Positions 54,635-64,000 of a stretch of 64,000 bases of DNA are shown here, piece by piece. The position numbers and the translations under genes are program-made. Each line of letters begins with the position of its first letter. Position 1 is the first letter of the stretch. Location: positions 29,759,306-29,823,305 of the forward strand of contig OZ038385.1 of the NCBI GenBank assembly GCA_964036045.1, read 5' to 3'. The notes beneath the pieces are model-generated. The model saw nothing but the letters and a program-made list of their open reading frames with translations, was not told the DNA's origin and searched no databases. The stretch comes from Eutreptiella sp. 'Long Island Sound 2002' (lineage: Eukaryota > Euglenozoa > Euglenophyceae > Eutreptiales > Eutreptiaceae).

Positions 54635-57600
54635 CCAATTTGTCTTGTCCCTCCTTTCTACTCCTTTTTGAAGTTATATGCCTTTGAGTGGTTGCAATCC
54701 AGTACCTCTTGATTACTAGATTGGACTGCGTTCTTATGGTTTTCCTTAAATTGGTTGAAAAACGGCTCATTTTCACCTCAAAATGGACCACCACATGGCA
54801 CCACAACGTGAGAGACGCCTCACAGGGAATGCTCCGTGCACACCGCAAGAGCCGTAGGTTAAGGGTCATTAGCTTTAGAGTACACTGTCTAGGAAATATA
54901 CACCGGAACAAGAAAATTTTTGTGCACGTTGATGTGTTGACACCATCGCTCTCCACAAAGGAGAGACTCCTCCCAGTTCATCGCCAACTTTGTGCTCACC
55001 AACCTAGGTGTAAAATTGGGCAAGCGGATGCCCTACATGGCCCCGAATGAAGGATTGCCCATCGTTGTAATTGGCTTGCCATCTTGGGTAATTCTTGTTC
55101 TTTGGCTTCGGATATGGTATGATACCATGCTTTCTTCCGGGGAAACTGCCATCGAGTAGGCGCACGCCGTAGCAAACCCAGAAACCAACGGTATTGCCCC
55201 AACTAGTCAATCAACAACAAAGTTCGTAGACTTCATCTTCATACTTCTGTTGGAATAGCACGTTGTTGATGGTGCACTGATGGACCCAAGCGCGGAAACA
55301 AAATCAAGGGGGTCCACATGTGGGCAAGATGGCTCCCCTGCCGTCTTGCCCCCCCCCCCCCCCCCCCCAAACAGCAAGTGTTGGGGCAAAATCAGAAGTG
55401 GCTGCTTGACCACTACCGTCTCAGGGGCCCATGCTATATTGCATACGGAAAACAAGTGCACCATTTGCGAAGGAGAGAGACCCAAAAAGGAGAATTAAGC
55501 AACAAAATAGTAGAAAAAGTGGTTTAGGGGGGTATTTCTTATGTAAAAAGTGCGCACATGTATGCACCACTATTCCGCCTGTATTTTGGGATAAATATCT
55601 ACACTGGAAGCCGCAGGCGCTGCAACTTAGCATTCCCTCATTGAAGACCCATTTGCAATCGTTTGATAACCCAATCGCCGTGGAAGAAGAACAGCCCTCA
55701 TTGGACACGCCTGCTTGAAACACTTGCAGGCACACTTGACACACCGGGGATTGTCTTGAACTTTCAAGGGATCTTCGGGAAAATTGGCTGAAAATAGCCA
55801 TTTACAACGGGCTAGACGGCTCAAAAATTACTCGAAACTTGTTTCCCGTGATGAGCATTTGCAGTTGTTTTGAGGGTACTTGATGCTGATTTTGAGCCAC
55901 AGTGTCCACATAAATACTTCATACCTGTCTGCCGCTACTTGTGCTTGCTACTGCTGCTGGCTGCTAAATTCCTTGCTCAACCTTTGACCCTAAAAGTAGT
56001 TGTAAAACCTCCAATGGGAAAGACTGAGCTCAATAACCAAAATTTCCATATATATATATATACATCTTTGCTGAGCTCACCCCGTTGAATCACCTACGTT
56101 GAATCTTCTGGAAACACATCAAAGTATGAAACTGGATGCTTCACGGCAGTGCTCTGACCTCAGCCACGGAGGCTTCAGGGTCCAGTGAACACAGCCGAGC
56201 ATGAACTGATACGTATAGTTTGAGAACTGGGATTGCACTGAATGCCGAGACGTAGACGCGGCTGGAGCAACGTGGCAGGTCCACACCTGACCTTTCGTGG
56301 CCCCCCATCAGCCCCGTAAAACTAGCTTTGTCACCCTAAAGATGGCCCTTCTCACTATACCCCCACACCGTGGCACCTGCGAGTATGTCACTCGCTTTTC
56401 TTTGTTCTGATGGTAGGCAAGCGACAATCAGGGCTGTTTTTGGGTGCTTCACCCCAATGATCCCTGATTTGGTCTGGGTATGGTTCCAACAGCAGTCACT
56501 TTGGCATGGGCTGTAAGTGTTCCCTACGTCAGTAGTCCGGGTAGGATTCTCATAGCAGTGGTGCCACCTTGGCATGAGCGGCGCCCTGTGCAGCACACCC
56601 GTCTCCCGCAACGTTGGCATCCCCACTGGCAGACCCAGGGTTGGCCCCTCTGTGTCCATCCTCCCACCCAGCCATAGGACAGGCCACCCCAACCTCTCTC
56701 CCTCTGTATCCTCCCCTCGTCCTCCTCCTCTCCTCCCTCATCAGCAAACCGTGATACAGCCACACGCACACGCACATGCACAGGCGCACATACCTCTGTG
56801 TTCCCTTGCCCACGCCCTTTGACTACTGCATGGCGTAGGACTGGCGACGCACGGCCTTCAGAAGAGGACTGCACCTCAGCAGCCACGGGCGGCTCCAGAG
56901 CCACTGCGCGTGGGGCCGGTGCTGTGGCGGCTGAAGACGTCTGCAGACGGGCCATAGTGCGTTCCCCCCGCTGCTGAGGTGGTGAGACTGCGTCAGGCAC
57001 CCACGACAGCGAGTACGTCCACGCGATGGGCTGCCCTGCACTCGCGCGCTGCGCCAGTGGCCCCGCGCTCTCAGGAATCCAGCGCTTGCGGGCGTTGTCA
57101 GCGTCGTCAGGGGAGCACGCCACAGACCGCTTGGTGCTGTGCGGGGTCGCCAGCAGCTGCAACACGCGGCATTGGGAGCCGCTGCCAGCGTCTGGGCAGT
57201 AATACTTGGCCACCAATGCCACGTGGTTGTTGAGGCGCGCATTGTGGTGCCCGTCAATGTGCCCCCGGATCCCCATGGGCCAGCCACGAAGCTGCACTTT
57301 GCTGCACACATGGGAAGGGCACACCGGGCAGCGCAGGGGTGAGTGGCTGGGTGCGCACCCAACTGCCGAGCCGATGGGGGTGCCGGGGTTGGGGGGGATG
57401 GGGGGGTCGGAGCCCTGTCCCCACACGAAGCCTGATCCACATGAACACTTCGCTGTTTCATGGGCCTGATTATGTAAACCACTGAATGGAGCCCCCCACC
57501 GGCGAATCGGACTCGGATGCAGGGCACAAGGGATGGGAGGGGGGGGGGGCGTTTGCCGGTTGATGCTTCCGGTTTTCCGCACATGGCACAGTTGAGTTTA

Positions 57601-58535
57601 GTGGAGGCGTGCCTGTGGGCTGCATGCGGTTGCTAGTGTGGGGGCCGCCGTGCTGTGATTGCAATCTTTGGTTGGAACTATGCTTCCCAAGAGTGTCCTT
57701 CTCCGGTTGGGCCGGGCACTTGCCTCGCCTGCCCCAACCCCATGAGGGATGATGTTGTTTTTAACCCCCCGACCCCAAAGAAAATCCCGGCACCTTCAGC
57801 CCCACGGGGGCCACAAACCTAATTGACTTCTTGGCCGAGGTGGGGTGGGGGCGTTGGTGTCAGGGATCTGAAATGGCGTCTCCCACTCAACAGCCCAACG
57901 GTAGATACGGCAGCGAGCGATCCACTGATGCCGCAGCAATTGGCCGTTCCGCACGCTGGCAAAGGCACAGGCAGCGAGTAATACCACACCTCCCGATGGT
58001 GCTCTCTGTGAGCTCCACAGCATCGATGCCCTGGACCCTGAGGTGTGCTCGAGCATCTCGCTTGATCTGAGCGATGATTGCCGCCATTTGGGGAGATTCG
58101 TACGAGATGCGGCAGAGTACACCACAAGTGACGTTGAGCCCGACCTGCACTTTGATATCAGGGCCTGCAGGTGGAATGAGAAATTAGCATGTTCCATATT
58201 GTAGCCCTGACTGAGTGCACACATCAGTACAAAGCTTGCCCCCATACATACAGCCATACATCACTGTACCATCAAGATGGTGATGCACAAGTACACAGTG
58301 CAGTACATGCATGAGCACAGAGCCGTCGCCAGACGATGTCGACATAGATGGCATCGCTACACGCACGTCGCTGTACATGTCGAGAGGCGACAGATCTGCA
58401 TCAGCAGGGGTAGACAGCACTGAAACACCTGCTTTACAGAATGGCAGATATGCACTGGGGACGCTGGGGTCTGTGGGGATCTCGCTGGTGCTCTTGAAGT
58501 GCAGCACATTGGATGACAATGGCTGTGCAGCGAGA
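53543..58535 (-). CDS. nonaspanin (TM9SF)-like luminal domain protein with a single C-terminal membrane anchor; 5' end not found
   Basis: Exons (minus): from 58535 (after TTTCAG) to a donor between about 58270 and 58360; 57990-58164; 56794-57301; 53543-53740. The last two junctions agree in phase (2 and 0). Conserved nonaspanin text appears in order: LHFKSTSEIPTDPSVPSAYL with PFC; NVTCGVLCR...IIAQIKRDAR; WPMGIRGHID...ARLNNHV; CRVLQLLATPHSTKRS; QPIAWTYSLSWVP. In TM9SF proteins this luminal domain is followed by nine membrane helices that sort cargo in the Golgi/endosomes. Here the third exon ends at a strong donor (GTATGT), and the next candidate exon encodes one hydrophobic helix (VIPLSYVIAVIVALANVIIF) plus a short basic tail and TGA. 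No exons for the other helices were seen. The last join spans 3 kb of repeats and is the weak point. Confidence 0.6.
54400..54425 (+). repeat. CA microsatellite
   Basis: About twelve CA units. Confidence 0.95.
54602..54637 (+). repeat. CA microsatellite
   Basis: About sixteen CA units with one G interruption. Confidence 0.95.
54857..54970 (+). repeat. dispersed repeat A, copy 2
   Basis: See 14336-14447; same order of shared blocks over about 110 bases. Confidence 0.7.
55425..55605 (+). repeat. dispersed repeat B, copy 2
   Basis: See 14745-14965. A C run and a GGTCCACATGTGGGCAAGATGG unit precede it at 55310. Confidence 0.7.
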
Positions 58536-58689
58536 CTGAAAGAGAGGAAAGGAGGCGCTGTGGACCCAGACGTGTCACAGCTTCTTGCTCCCCCATCCAA
58601 CCCTGTCCAATCAACCTTGGATCCCCGTAAGACCTTTTCCAGCCCTCCACAGCCCTGGGCAACCAGACGCGACCGCATATTTGGTAAGA

Positions 58690-58830
58690 CTTAGTACCGG
58701 ATGAGATAATATTTGGTAAAATGTGGTAAAATTTCGTAGAAACTTAGTAATTTAAATCTTCATTTTAAAATTTCTTTGAAAAATTTCTCAGTACGTTTTA
58801 CCATGGCCCCGTTTTTTTACTAAGGAACTT
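58690..58830. repeat. AT-rich tract with ACTTAGTAA motif, left copy
   Basis: Unusually AT-rich against the GC-rich surroundings. It contains GAAACTTAGTAA and related TTACTAAG/CTTAGTA words, also found at 60190-60405. Confidence 0.6.
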
Positions 58831-59789
58831 CTTAATTCAATGGTAGGTGGCACTTTTGTTTAAGGGCAAAAAAAACCCCTAGTTGATTCTTAGCCATTCA
58901 CGTGAGTGGCACCACACCCAGGCCAAACCATCCTGCACATGTGCACTTTTATATGAGATGTACAAATGTGTTCTCTTACAGCCAATCACAAAACACCCAC
59001 TTGTAGATGATGTGTGCCTTCTCCGGATTGGCTTTGCACAAATCCTGAAGAACACCAATGGACTTGCTATCCCAGTGTTCAATTGCCTGTTTGTACAATC
59101 TCCCAGTACATAGGACAGCAGGCAGGAACAAATATTCCTTACCCCGAATCGACACTATTGACTAGCCTTCATTTGTGGAAGGGGGTTGTGTCAACAGCTG
59201 GGCAACCGGCGCCTAGCGCGATGTCGCACATACCTCCGATGGACACACATCGGAAGCAGGGCAGCACAATGAAGAGAAAGATATTCAGGGCACGGTATGT
59301 GGGGTGTGCCATCATAAAATTTGCATGACTTGGAGGGGTGCATATTTGGGTGTGGGGTACAACCGAGCCACAACCGTTGTGGTCCGAAGTGTGGAGGCAC
59401 ACTTGGAACCACTGTAGTGCAAACAGCTTGTGCAATTTCATGCAACAACCACAATCTATTCTGTGGTAGTTGCCCTTGACATGGACATGGCAACACATCG
59501 AGACAAGGACATCAAAAAACATACCTGATGGCAACTCACACCATCATTCTGCTAGATGAAGGTGGGATATAGGGGTATGATTGCAAAAGCAAGATTACCA
59601 AAAGCACACTTGTTCCATTGTTGTGGTTCTATCCTTCTTGCTTGCCAAACAAATCCAAAACGCCCAACTCCTCCATGTTTGAACCAAACATGTGTCGCCG
59701 GTCACATAGGGGGTCAAACTTCAGGTAGAGGCATTCACGTGTTGGGGCAATCAAAAACAAGCGGAGCGCCCCATGCGAATTGGCCAAAT

Positions 59790-60185
59790 TATATGCTGTG
59801 GGCAAAATGGCTACATAACCCTTGCCGTCTTGGGGGTCCCCAAAGCGGGGACAAAATCAGAAGTGGCTATATAACCCTTGCCGTCTTGGGGGCTCACGGG
59901 AAAAAAGGACTACACAACCCGTGCTGTCTTAGGGGTCGGGTCCCCAAAGCGGGGACGAAATCAGTAGTGGCTACAAAACCCCTACCCTCTTGGGGCCCAA
60001 TGCGGTACGAAATCAGAAGTGGCTACGCAATGTCCTGGGGGCCCACATGTGGGTAGAATGGCTGCCTAACGCGTACCATCTTGGGAGTCCCCAAAGCACG
60101 GACTAAAACACAAGTGGCTGCATAGCCCCTGCTGTCTTGGGGGCCCACATGTCGGCAAAATGGCTACATAACCCCTTGGGGTTCC
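59790..60185 (+). repeat. tandem repeat of about 60 bp, GGGGTCCCCAAAGCGGGGAC family
   Basis: Five to six units of AAAATGGCTACATAACCC, TTGCCGTCTTGGGGGTCCCC, AAAGCGGGGAC and AAAATCAGAAGTGGCTA. Same family as 45720-45905. Confidence 0.85.
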
Positions 60186-60189
60186 CCAA

Positions 60190-60405
60190 TGACTGATTTT
60201 TTGTGTAGAATAAAATTTTCCACTATGTTCTTTACTGAATTAAAAAAAATGTCTACTAAGTTTTTTACTCAATTAAAAAATTTGACTACGTTTTGAAACT
60301 TAGTAAACACCACAAGATATGGTAGAATCCTGTAAATAAAAAATTCTTTTTTCTAATTTTCAAAACTCAATGAAAAAATTTTCACTAAGTTTCACCACAG
60401 ACCTG
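60190..60405. repeat. AT-rich tract with ACTTAGTAA motif, right copy
   Basis: Contains TACTAAGTTTTTTACT, GAAACTTAGTAA and CACTAAGTTTCACC. Together with 58690-58830 it brackets about 1.4 kb that includes the 60-bp tandem array. Confidence 0.6.
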
Positions 60406-61100
60406 GCAACCCTCCCCGACTATTGTGCGATGGACTATCGTATGTTTGACGTTGCCCACGTCCCGCTACAGTGGGAAGAAACACAGAAGCAAGAAAGTGG
60501 TTGCGAACAGGCCGCTCATCCCTAATGGCTATCGGCGTTTGGCTGGCAAAGCCGACAAGACCAGTGGTTGTAGTCGTGGGCGTATGGCTGCGTACAAATT
60601 CGGCGAATTCGGCCGGCGATTTGGGGGGGGGGGGGGGGGGCAAATAGGTCTTTTTCCTGTGCATGGCTATGTATGGCTGGGCTCAATGTGCACAACTGTG
60701 TACAGCTTGGAGAAGCACTTACCCCCCACTCCCTTGCGCAAGCATGCTGAAAGTCAGGAAAACGACTGTCAGATTGGGTTCCGTGCTTAGACAAGGCATT
60801 GCCCACAAGAGGAAACCTAAAGGAGCAGTCATCAGTCAGACAGCCTCCCGTGCTTGGACAAGGGGCAGTGCTTGCACATGGGGCGGGGGGTTAAGGGGAA
60901 ATTTTCAACACAAAACGTATGACCGTGCTAGAGCTGGCTACTGTGTGCTGTGCAGGGCAAGCATGGATGCTTGTGTACCGCTTTGACCACAGCTCTGAAA
61001 CCCCAACATTGCGTCGTCTGGCCAAACTGTTTGTAAAGAAAGAGGACAGAGAAATGCGCGATGGAACGCCCCAACACGCCCCATACTCCCCACGGCGCAC

Positions 61101-63586
61101 CTGCTTGGTGCCGGAGTGGCAAGGCTCAACGGGCCATCCGCATGCCACACCACGGCATACGAATACACCACCAACTGATCTGGGAACACTTTTTGGTGCA
61201 GCGGCTGGTCCAGAACGTTCCAGTGCCAGTCCGCATTGCGAGCGTCGTCAGCGAGGCAGGTCTGGTCCGTGTGACGGAACGTGTGCGCAGTGGCCCGCAC
61301 GCCGGTGATGGTGGTGATGGCCTCCGCAGTACCCCTGAGAGAACGCACAGCAGCTGCTCTCCAGGCGGGGCTGGTCTGTGGGCTGATGCATGTCCCAGCA
61401 CCCCCACACGGTAAATCCCAAGAGCCAAAGCGAATGCGGGGCCGCAACCGGCTGCAACGCTACTCATGCCGCTGTCACGAGGAGCCTTGATGCGGCGCGG
61501 CACGCCGTACAACTATCCCTGCCCATTGGGCAGGCACGATCCCCGTCCCAGAAAGAGATGGTAACACAGCGCCATCATGCTAGGGCAAGCTGTGCCTGCG
61601 CATAGACATGAAAAGGGTGCATGTCAGTTATGGCAACGTGAGCCATGGCCCCCAATCACATCGGCACCAATCAAAATGGCCTGCACTCCAAAGCACAATG
61701 CTGTAATGGGCAGAAACAGGTTTTGGAAGCATTCCACAGCGCCTCTTTCCCCGTTTCCCCACACACATGGGTTCAAATTCTTATGACTTTACATACTGCA
61801 CCACAAAAATGGCAGTCCGAAAAAGGACAGTAACATGGAGTACCATGCAGCTGTCATGCTTAGACAACGCTGTGCTTGCACGGCGGGTGTGTGTGGGGGG
61901 ATTGAGGCCAGACCAGCAAGAGTACAAAGAGCAATGCATAATGGCAATGCATAATATCTTGTGAATGCCTCCCCATCAAGGCCCAGAGCACCGGGCACAC
62001 ACAACCCACCCACATCCACACACACACACACACACAGGTACCATGATGGCGTCTCTCGCTCACCTACGCCGCGGTATGGTCCATGGGGGCTGTCCTAGTC
62101 CGCTCGGCCTTGGGACCCGTGCCACACAGGGACGGACGTACAGGCCCGCGATGCCCGCCTGTGTGAGGCCCTGTCCCAACCCTGCTGTTGCCTGTCGGCT
62201 GGGGGGTCAATGTGCCTGTGTGAGCCACTGAGGTACTTGGCGGGTCCCAGGGCATGCAGAGCGCTTCCGTGCCCCGGGGACTTGCCGGGGATGACCCGGT
62301 TGCAACGCTACAGCCCAGGTAAACAGGGGGGCAGAGGGCGCAAAACATGAATGGCCCCTCCTCCAGGGAATGGGGAGGGGGGGGGTGGTGGTTAAGGACA
62401 CCCCGGGCTGTGATGCTCGTTTGCTGTGTTTCGATGACATGCTTGCCCTTGTTGATCACATCTGCAAAAATCGTTGCAATACCGGATCAAGGCCGTCTGC
62501 CATAGGGTGGGGGAAAATTGGCTTGCGCCCACGGGGGGTCACGGATGTCCATTTCCCAAACCCCCCCCCCCCCTTCTGGCCCGCCGTGACGGGGCAATGA
62601 CAACCGGTATACACAGCCCCCCAGTCCCCCCCCTACCCCCAACGGTGGTGGTATTTATGTCCGGTCTATTCCGGTTGCATCCCATAGCACGGGGGGGGTA
62701 GGGCAAGAAGGTGAAACCTGCCTGCCCAGGCACCCAGCCATCAGACAGCACCTGTTTAACTCAGAAAGGATGGTTCGCCAAAAAAGAAAAAAAAAATTGC
62801 AAAGTGGTGCTGTCAGTGGCCCCCTGTGTTGAACTGACTTTTGTTTGTTTCCTTGTCAGGGGCTGGTTGCTTCGGGGAAGGGGTCGAGAGCAGGGGCCAT
62901 GAGGCAACGGAAACTGGGCTCGCATACGCCCCCGTGTCACAGGCGCATGGTCATAACCACATTGTTCGAGAGCAGGGGGGGGGGGGGGTTAAAGGGGTAT
63001 GTGTGCCTGTGACTGACTGAAAGGGTCCCCCCTGATGGGGGGACCTGTAGAAAACTGTCTTGGGGGGGGCATGCACATGCAAACATGCAAACATGAAGAC
63101 ATAAAAAAGACCAAAAAAGCGAAGGGAAAAACATTGCATGAAGCTGGGTTTGAACCCAGGATCTCTGGGGATGAAGCCAAGGCCTACTACCAACCAAGCT
63201 AAGCCAGGATCTGCCTACATTCAAAAATCAGAGAGTGTATAGCATAGTAAAAAAAAAGGCTGACAATGAGGACCGGTCCTGTCACAGGTGTCCATTTCCC
63301 AAACCCCCCCCCCCTCCTTCAGGCGACAGCCGTGACCCCCCCCGGGCGCAAGCCAATTTTCCACCTCCCATATGGTCTACCAGGCAAATCCGGTGGTGAA
63401 CCAGTACAGGCTGAACTTACTTCTGTGCTGAGCCCCAATGCACCACACACCACATCAAGTGCTCCCCCACTCCCACTCTCTCTTCTTTCCCATCCTCCCC
63501 GGAGCACTCATACCGATACGTGATATCAAAGTGCAGGTGGTTGTTGATGCGAGTCTTGCCTCGTCCGTGCTCATGGCCCTGCAATC
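61101..63586 (-). CDS. exons of a second nonaspanin-like gene (partial, continues beyond the right edge)
   Basis: Exon 63514-63586 (acceptor GTCTCAG, donor GTATGAGT, phases 1 and 2) encodes LQGHEHGRGKTRINNHLHFD then ITYR. This matches the IRGHID...ARLNNHVALVAKYY block of the neighbouring gene and of TM9SF proteins. A later exon, ending at the donor at 61100, encodes ADWHWNVLDQPLHQKVFPDQ then LVVYSYAVVWHADG, corresponding to the QPIAWTYSLSW block. A possible middle exon near 62220-62310 (RVATGSSPASP) is uncertain. N-terminal exons would lie right of 64000. Same strand as the gene at 53.5-58.5 kb, so the two are probably tandem paralogues. It might also be a decayed copy. Confidence 0.45.
62017..62036 (+). 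repeat. CA microsatellite
   Basis: Ten CA units. Confidence 0.9.
62884..62978 (+). repeat. 69-bp insertion flanked by 13-bp direct repeats
   Basis: TCGAGAGCAGGGG occurs at 62884-62896 and 62966-62978. The sequence between them, plus a few flanking bases (62895-62967), is identical to 17608-17680. The direct repeats look like a target-site duplication. Confidence 0.8.
62974..63050 (+). repeat. dispersed repeat D with hairpin, copy 2
   Basis: GGGTCCCCCC-TGAT-GGGGGGACC at 63023-63045; see 31621-31697. Confidence 0.85.
63127..63212 (-). repeat. tRNA-like sequence (tRNA pseudogene or SINE head)
   Basis: The minus strand has an A box TAGCTTGGTTGGTAG, an anticodon-arm-like CTTGGCTTCATCCCCAG and a T arm CTGGGTTCAAACCCAG with full pairing. 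The acceptor stem does not pair well, so it is not a sound tRNA gene. The loop would present TCA. Confidence 0.55.
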
Positions 63587-63684
63587 CTGAGACAAGCGGA
63601 TGGATCAGCGCCTGCACGCCTCATCTCGCACACCGTGCCTCGCACTCAGTACAGAGTATGATAAACGCATAACACCTCCCTGCG

Positions 63685-63835
63685 CACAAGACACCTAGCC
63701 CATACAGGGCACAAAGGTCCAGATTAGCATTACTCAGGTTTGAAGCCCTTATTGGTCCCTTTTCATCGAAGGGGTGAGCATGCTCTCCCGGATTGGTATC
63801 CGCGGAACTGGAGGCAACATCCTCCACTATCATTA
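63685..63835 (-). pseudogene. decayed copy of the 36.5-kb terminal exon and its 3' flank
   Basis: GCACAAGACACCTAGCCCAT and TGAAGCCCTT...GTGAGCATGCTC parallel GCACAAGACACCCAGCCCAT and AGAAGCCCTG...CTGAACATGCTC at 36469-36600. The encoded peptide NPGEHAHPFDEKG resembles KPREHVQLFHTKR. Confidence 0.6.
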
Positions 63836-64000
63836 GTGGTTGTGGCCTTAGTGATAGCGATGGTTCGAATCCGACTACCTGCCAATTACCCCCCCCCCCC
63901 CTGCTGGAGTGCCGACATCTATCCGCCCCTGTGGCGGGCTACAGGAGAAGCAGGCACGAGGATTCCACATCAGCGCCCGTTGCCCCAGTCATGACCGCAA
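63836..64000. other. right edge, nothing called
   Basis: A B-box-like GGTTCGAATCC occurs at about 63863, but no properly spaced A box accompanies it. A C run (63890-63901) follows. Confidence 0.4.

Noticed and set aside
57936-57989. A 34-nt intron in the nonaspanin-like gene (57956-57989) leading to a frame VRNGQLLRHQWIARCRIYRW
   Set aside because: Far shorter than other introns here, while joining 57990 to 57301 matches in phase and gives conserved sequence.
63841-63880. B-box-like GGTTCGAATCC preceded by TGGCCTTAGTG
   Set aside because: The spacing between the two boxes is far too short for a Pol III unit.

Overview
This is a repeat-rich stretch of a nuclear genome from a eukaryote, most likely a single-celled alga or other protist. 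The evidence is long GT-AG introns, absence of bacterial-style operons, retroelements with endonuclease, reverse transcriptase and RNase H domains, SINE-like Pol III units, abundant poly-G/poly-C runs and microsatellites, and interstitial TTAGGG arrays. The sequence alone does not fix the species. Protein families present (BT1 transporter, nonaspanin-type luminal domain, O-fucosyltransferase-like enzyme) fit a broad range of algae and protists.

Host genes, all on the minus strand: (1) 572-3612, a three-exon secretory-pathway O-fucosyltransferase-like gene; (2) 9198-11389, a four-exon gene with an RWD-like N-terminal domain; (3) 16126-17016, a protein with two double-stranded-RNA-binding-like repeats; (4) 40543-44715, a three-exon BT1 folate/biopterin-type transporter; (5) 53543-58535, a gene encoding a TM9SF/nonaspanin-like luminal domain that appears to end in a single membrane anchor; (6) 61101-63586, exons of a second, upstream nonaspanin-like paralogue that runs off the right edge. 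Weaker models are a Pro/Arg-rich protein (32743-34330), a C-terminal exon near 36.6 kb, and a possible plus-strand gene at 47.2-48.1 kb. Exon joins for genes 1, 2, 4 and most of 5 were checked for splice-phase agreement.

Mobile DNA: two non-LTR retrotransposons lie on the minus strand. The left copy (about 4.1-8.2 kb) is 5'-truncated and frameshifted. The right copy (18656-25973) is nearly full length with three consecutive ORFs linked by ATGA and TAATG stop/start overlaps. ORF2 and ORF3 keep one reading frame throughout but carry six internal stop codons. SINE-like units, fragments of a DDE transposase and several short structured repeat families fill the rest.

The 26-38 kb and 45-53 kb blocks are almost entirely repeats: G-rich minisatellites, a 21-bp palindromic tandem array, a roughly 165-bp satellite, telomere-like arrays carried inside a dispersed module, and a family of variable-copy GCGC-rich motifs (at least 15 sites). 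Most of these I could not match to a named family. The items best worth following are the tricistronic retrotransposon, the single-anchor nonaspanin gene, the GCGC motif family, a 69-bp templated insertion with 13-bp flanking repeats, and the terminal-exon duplicate inside gene 1.
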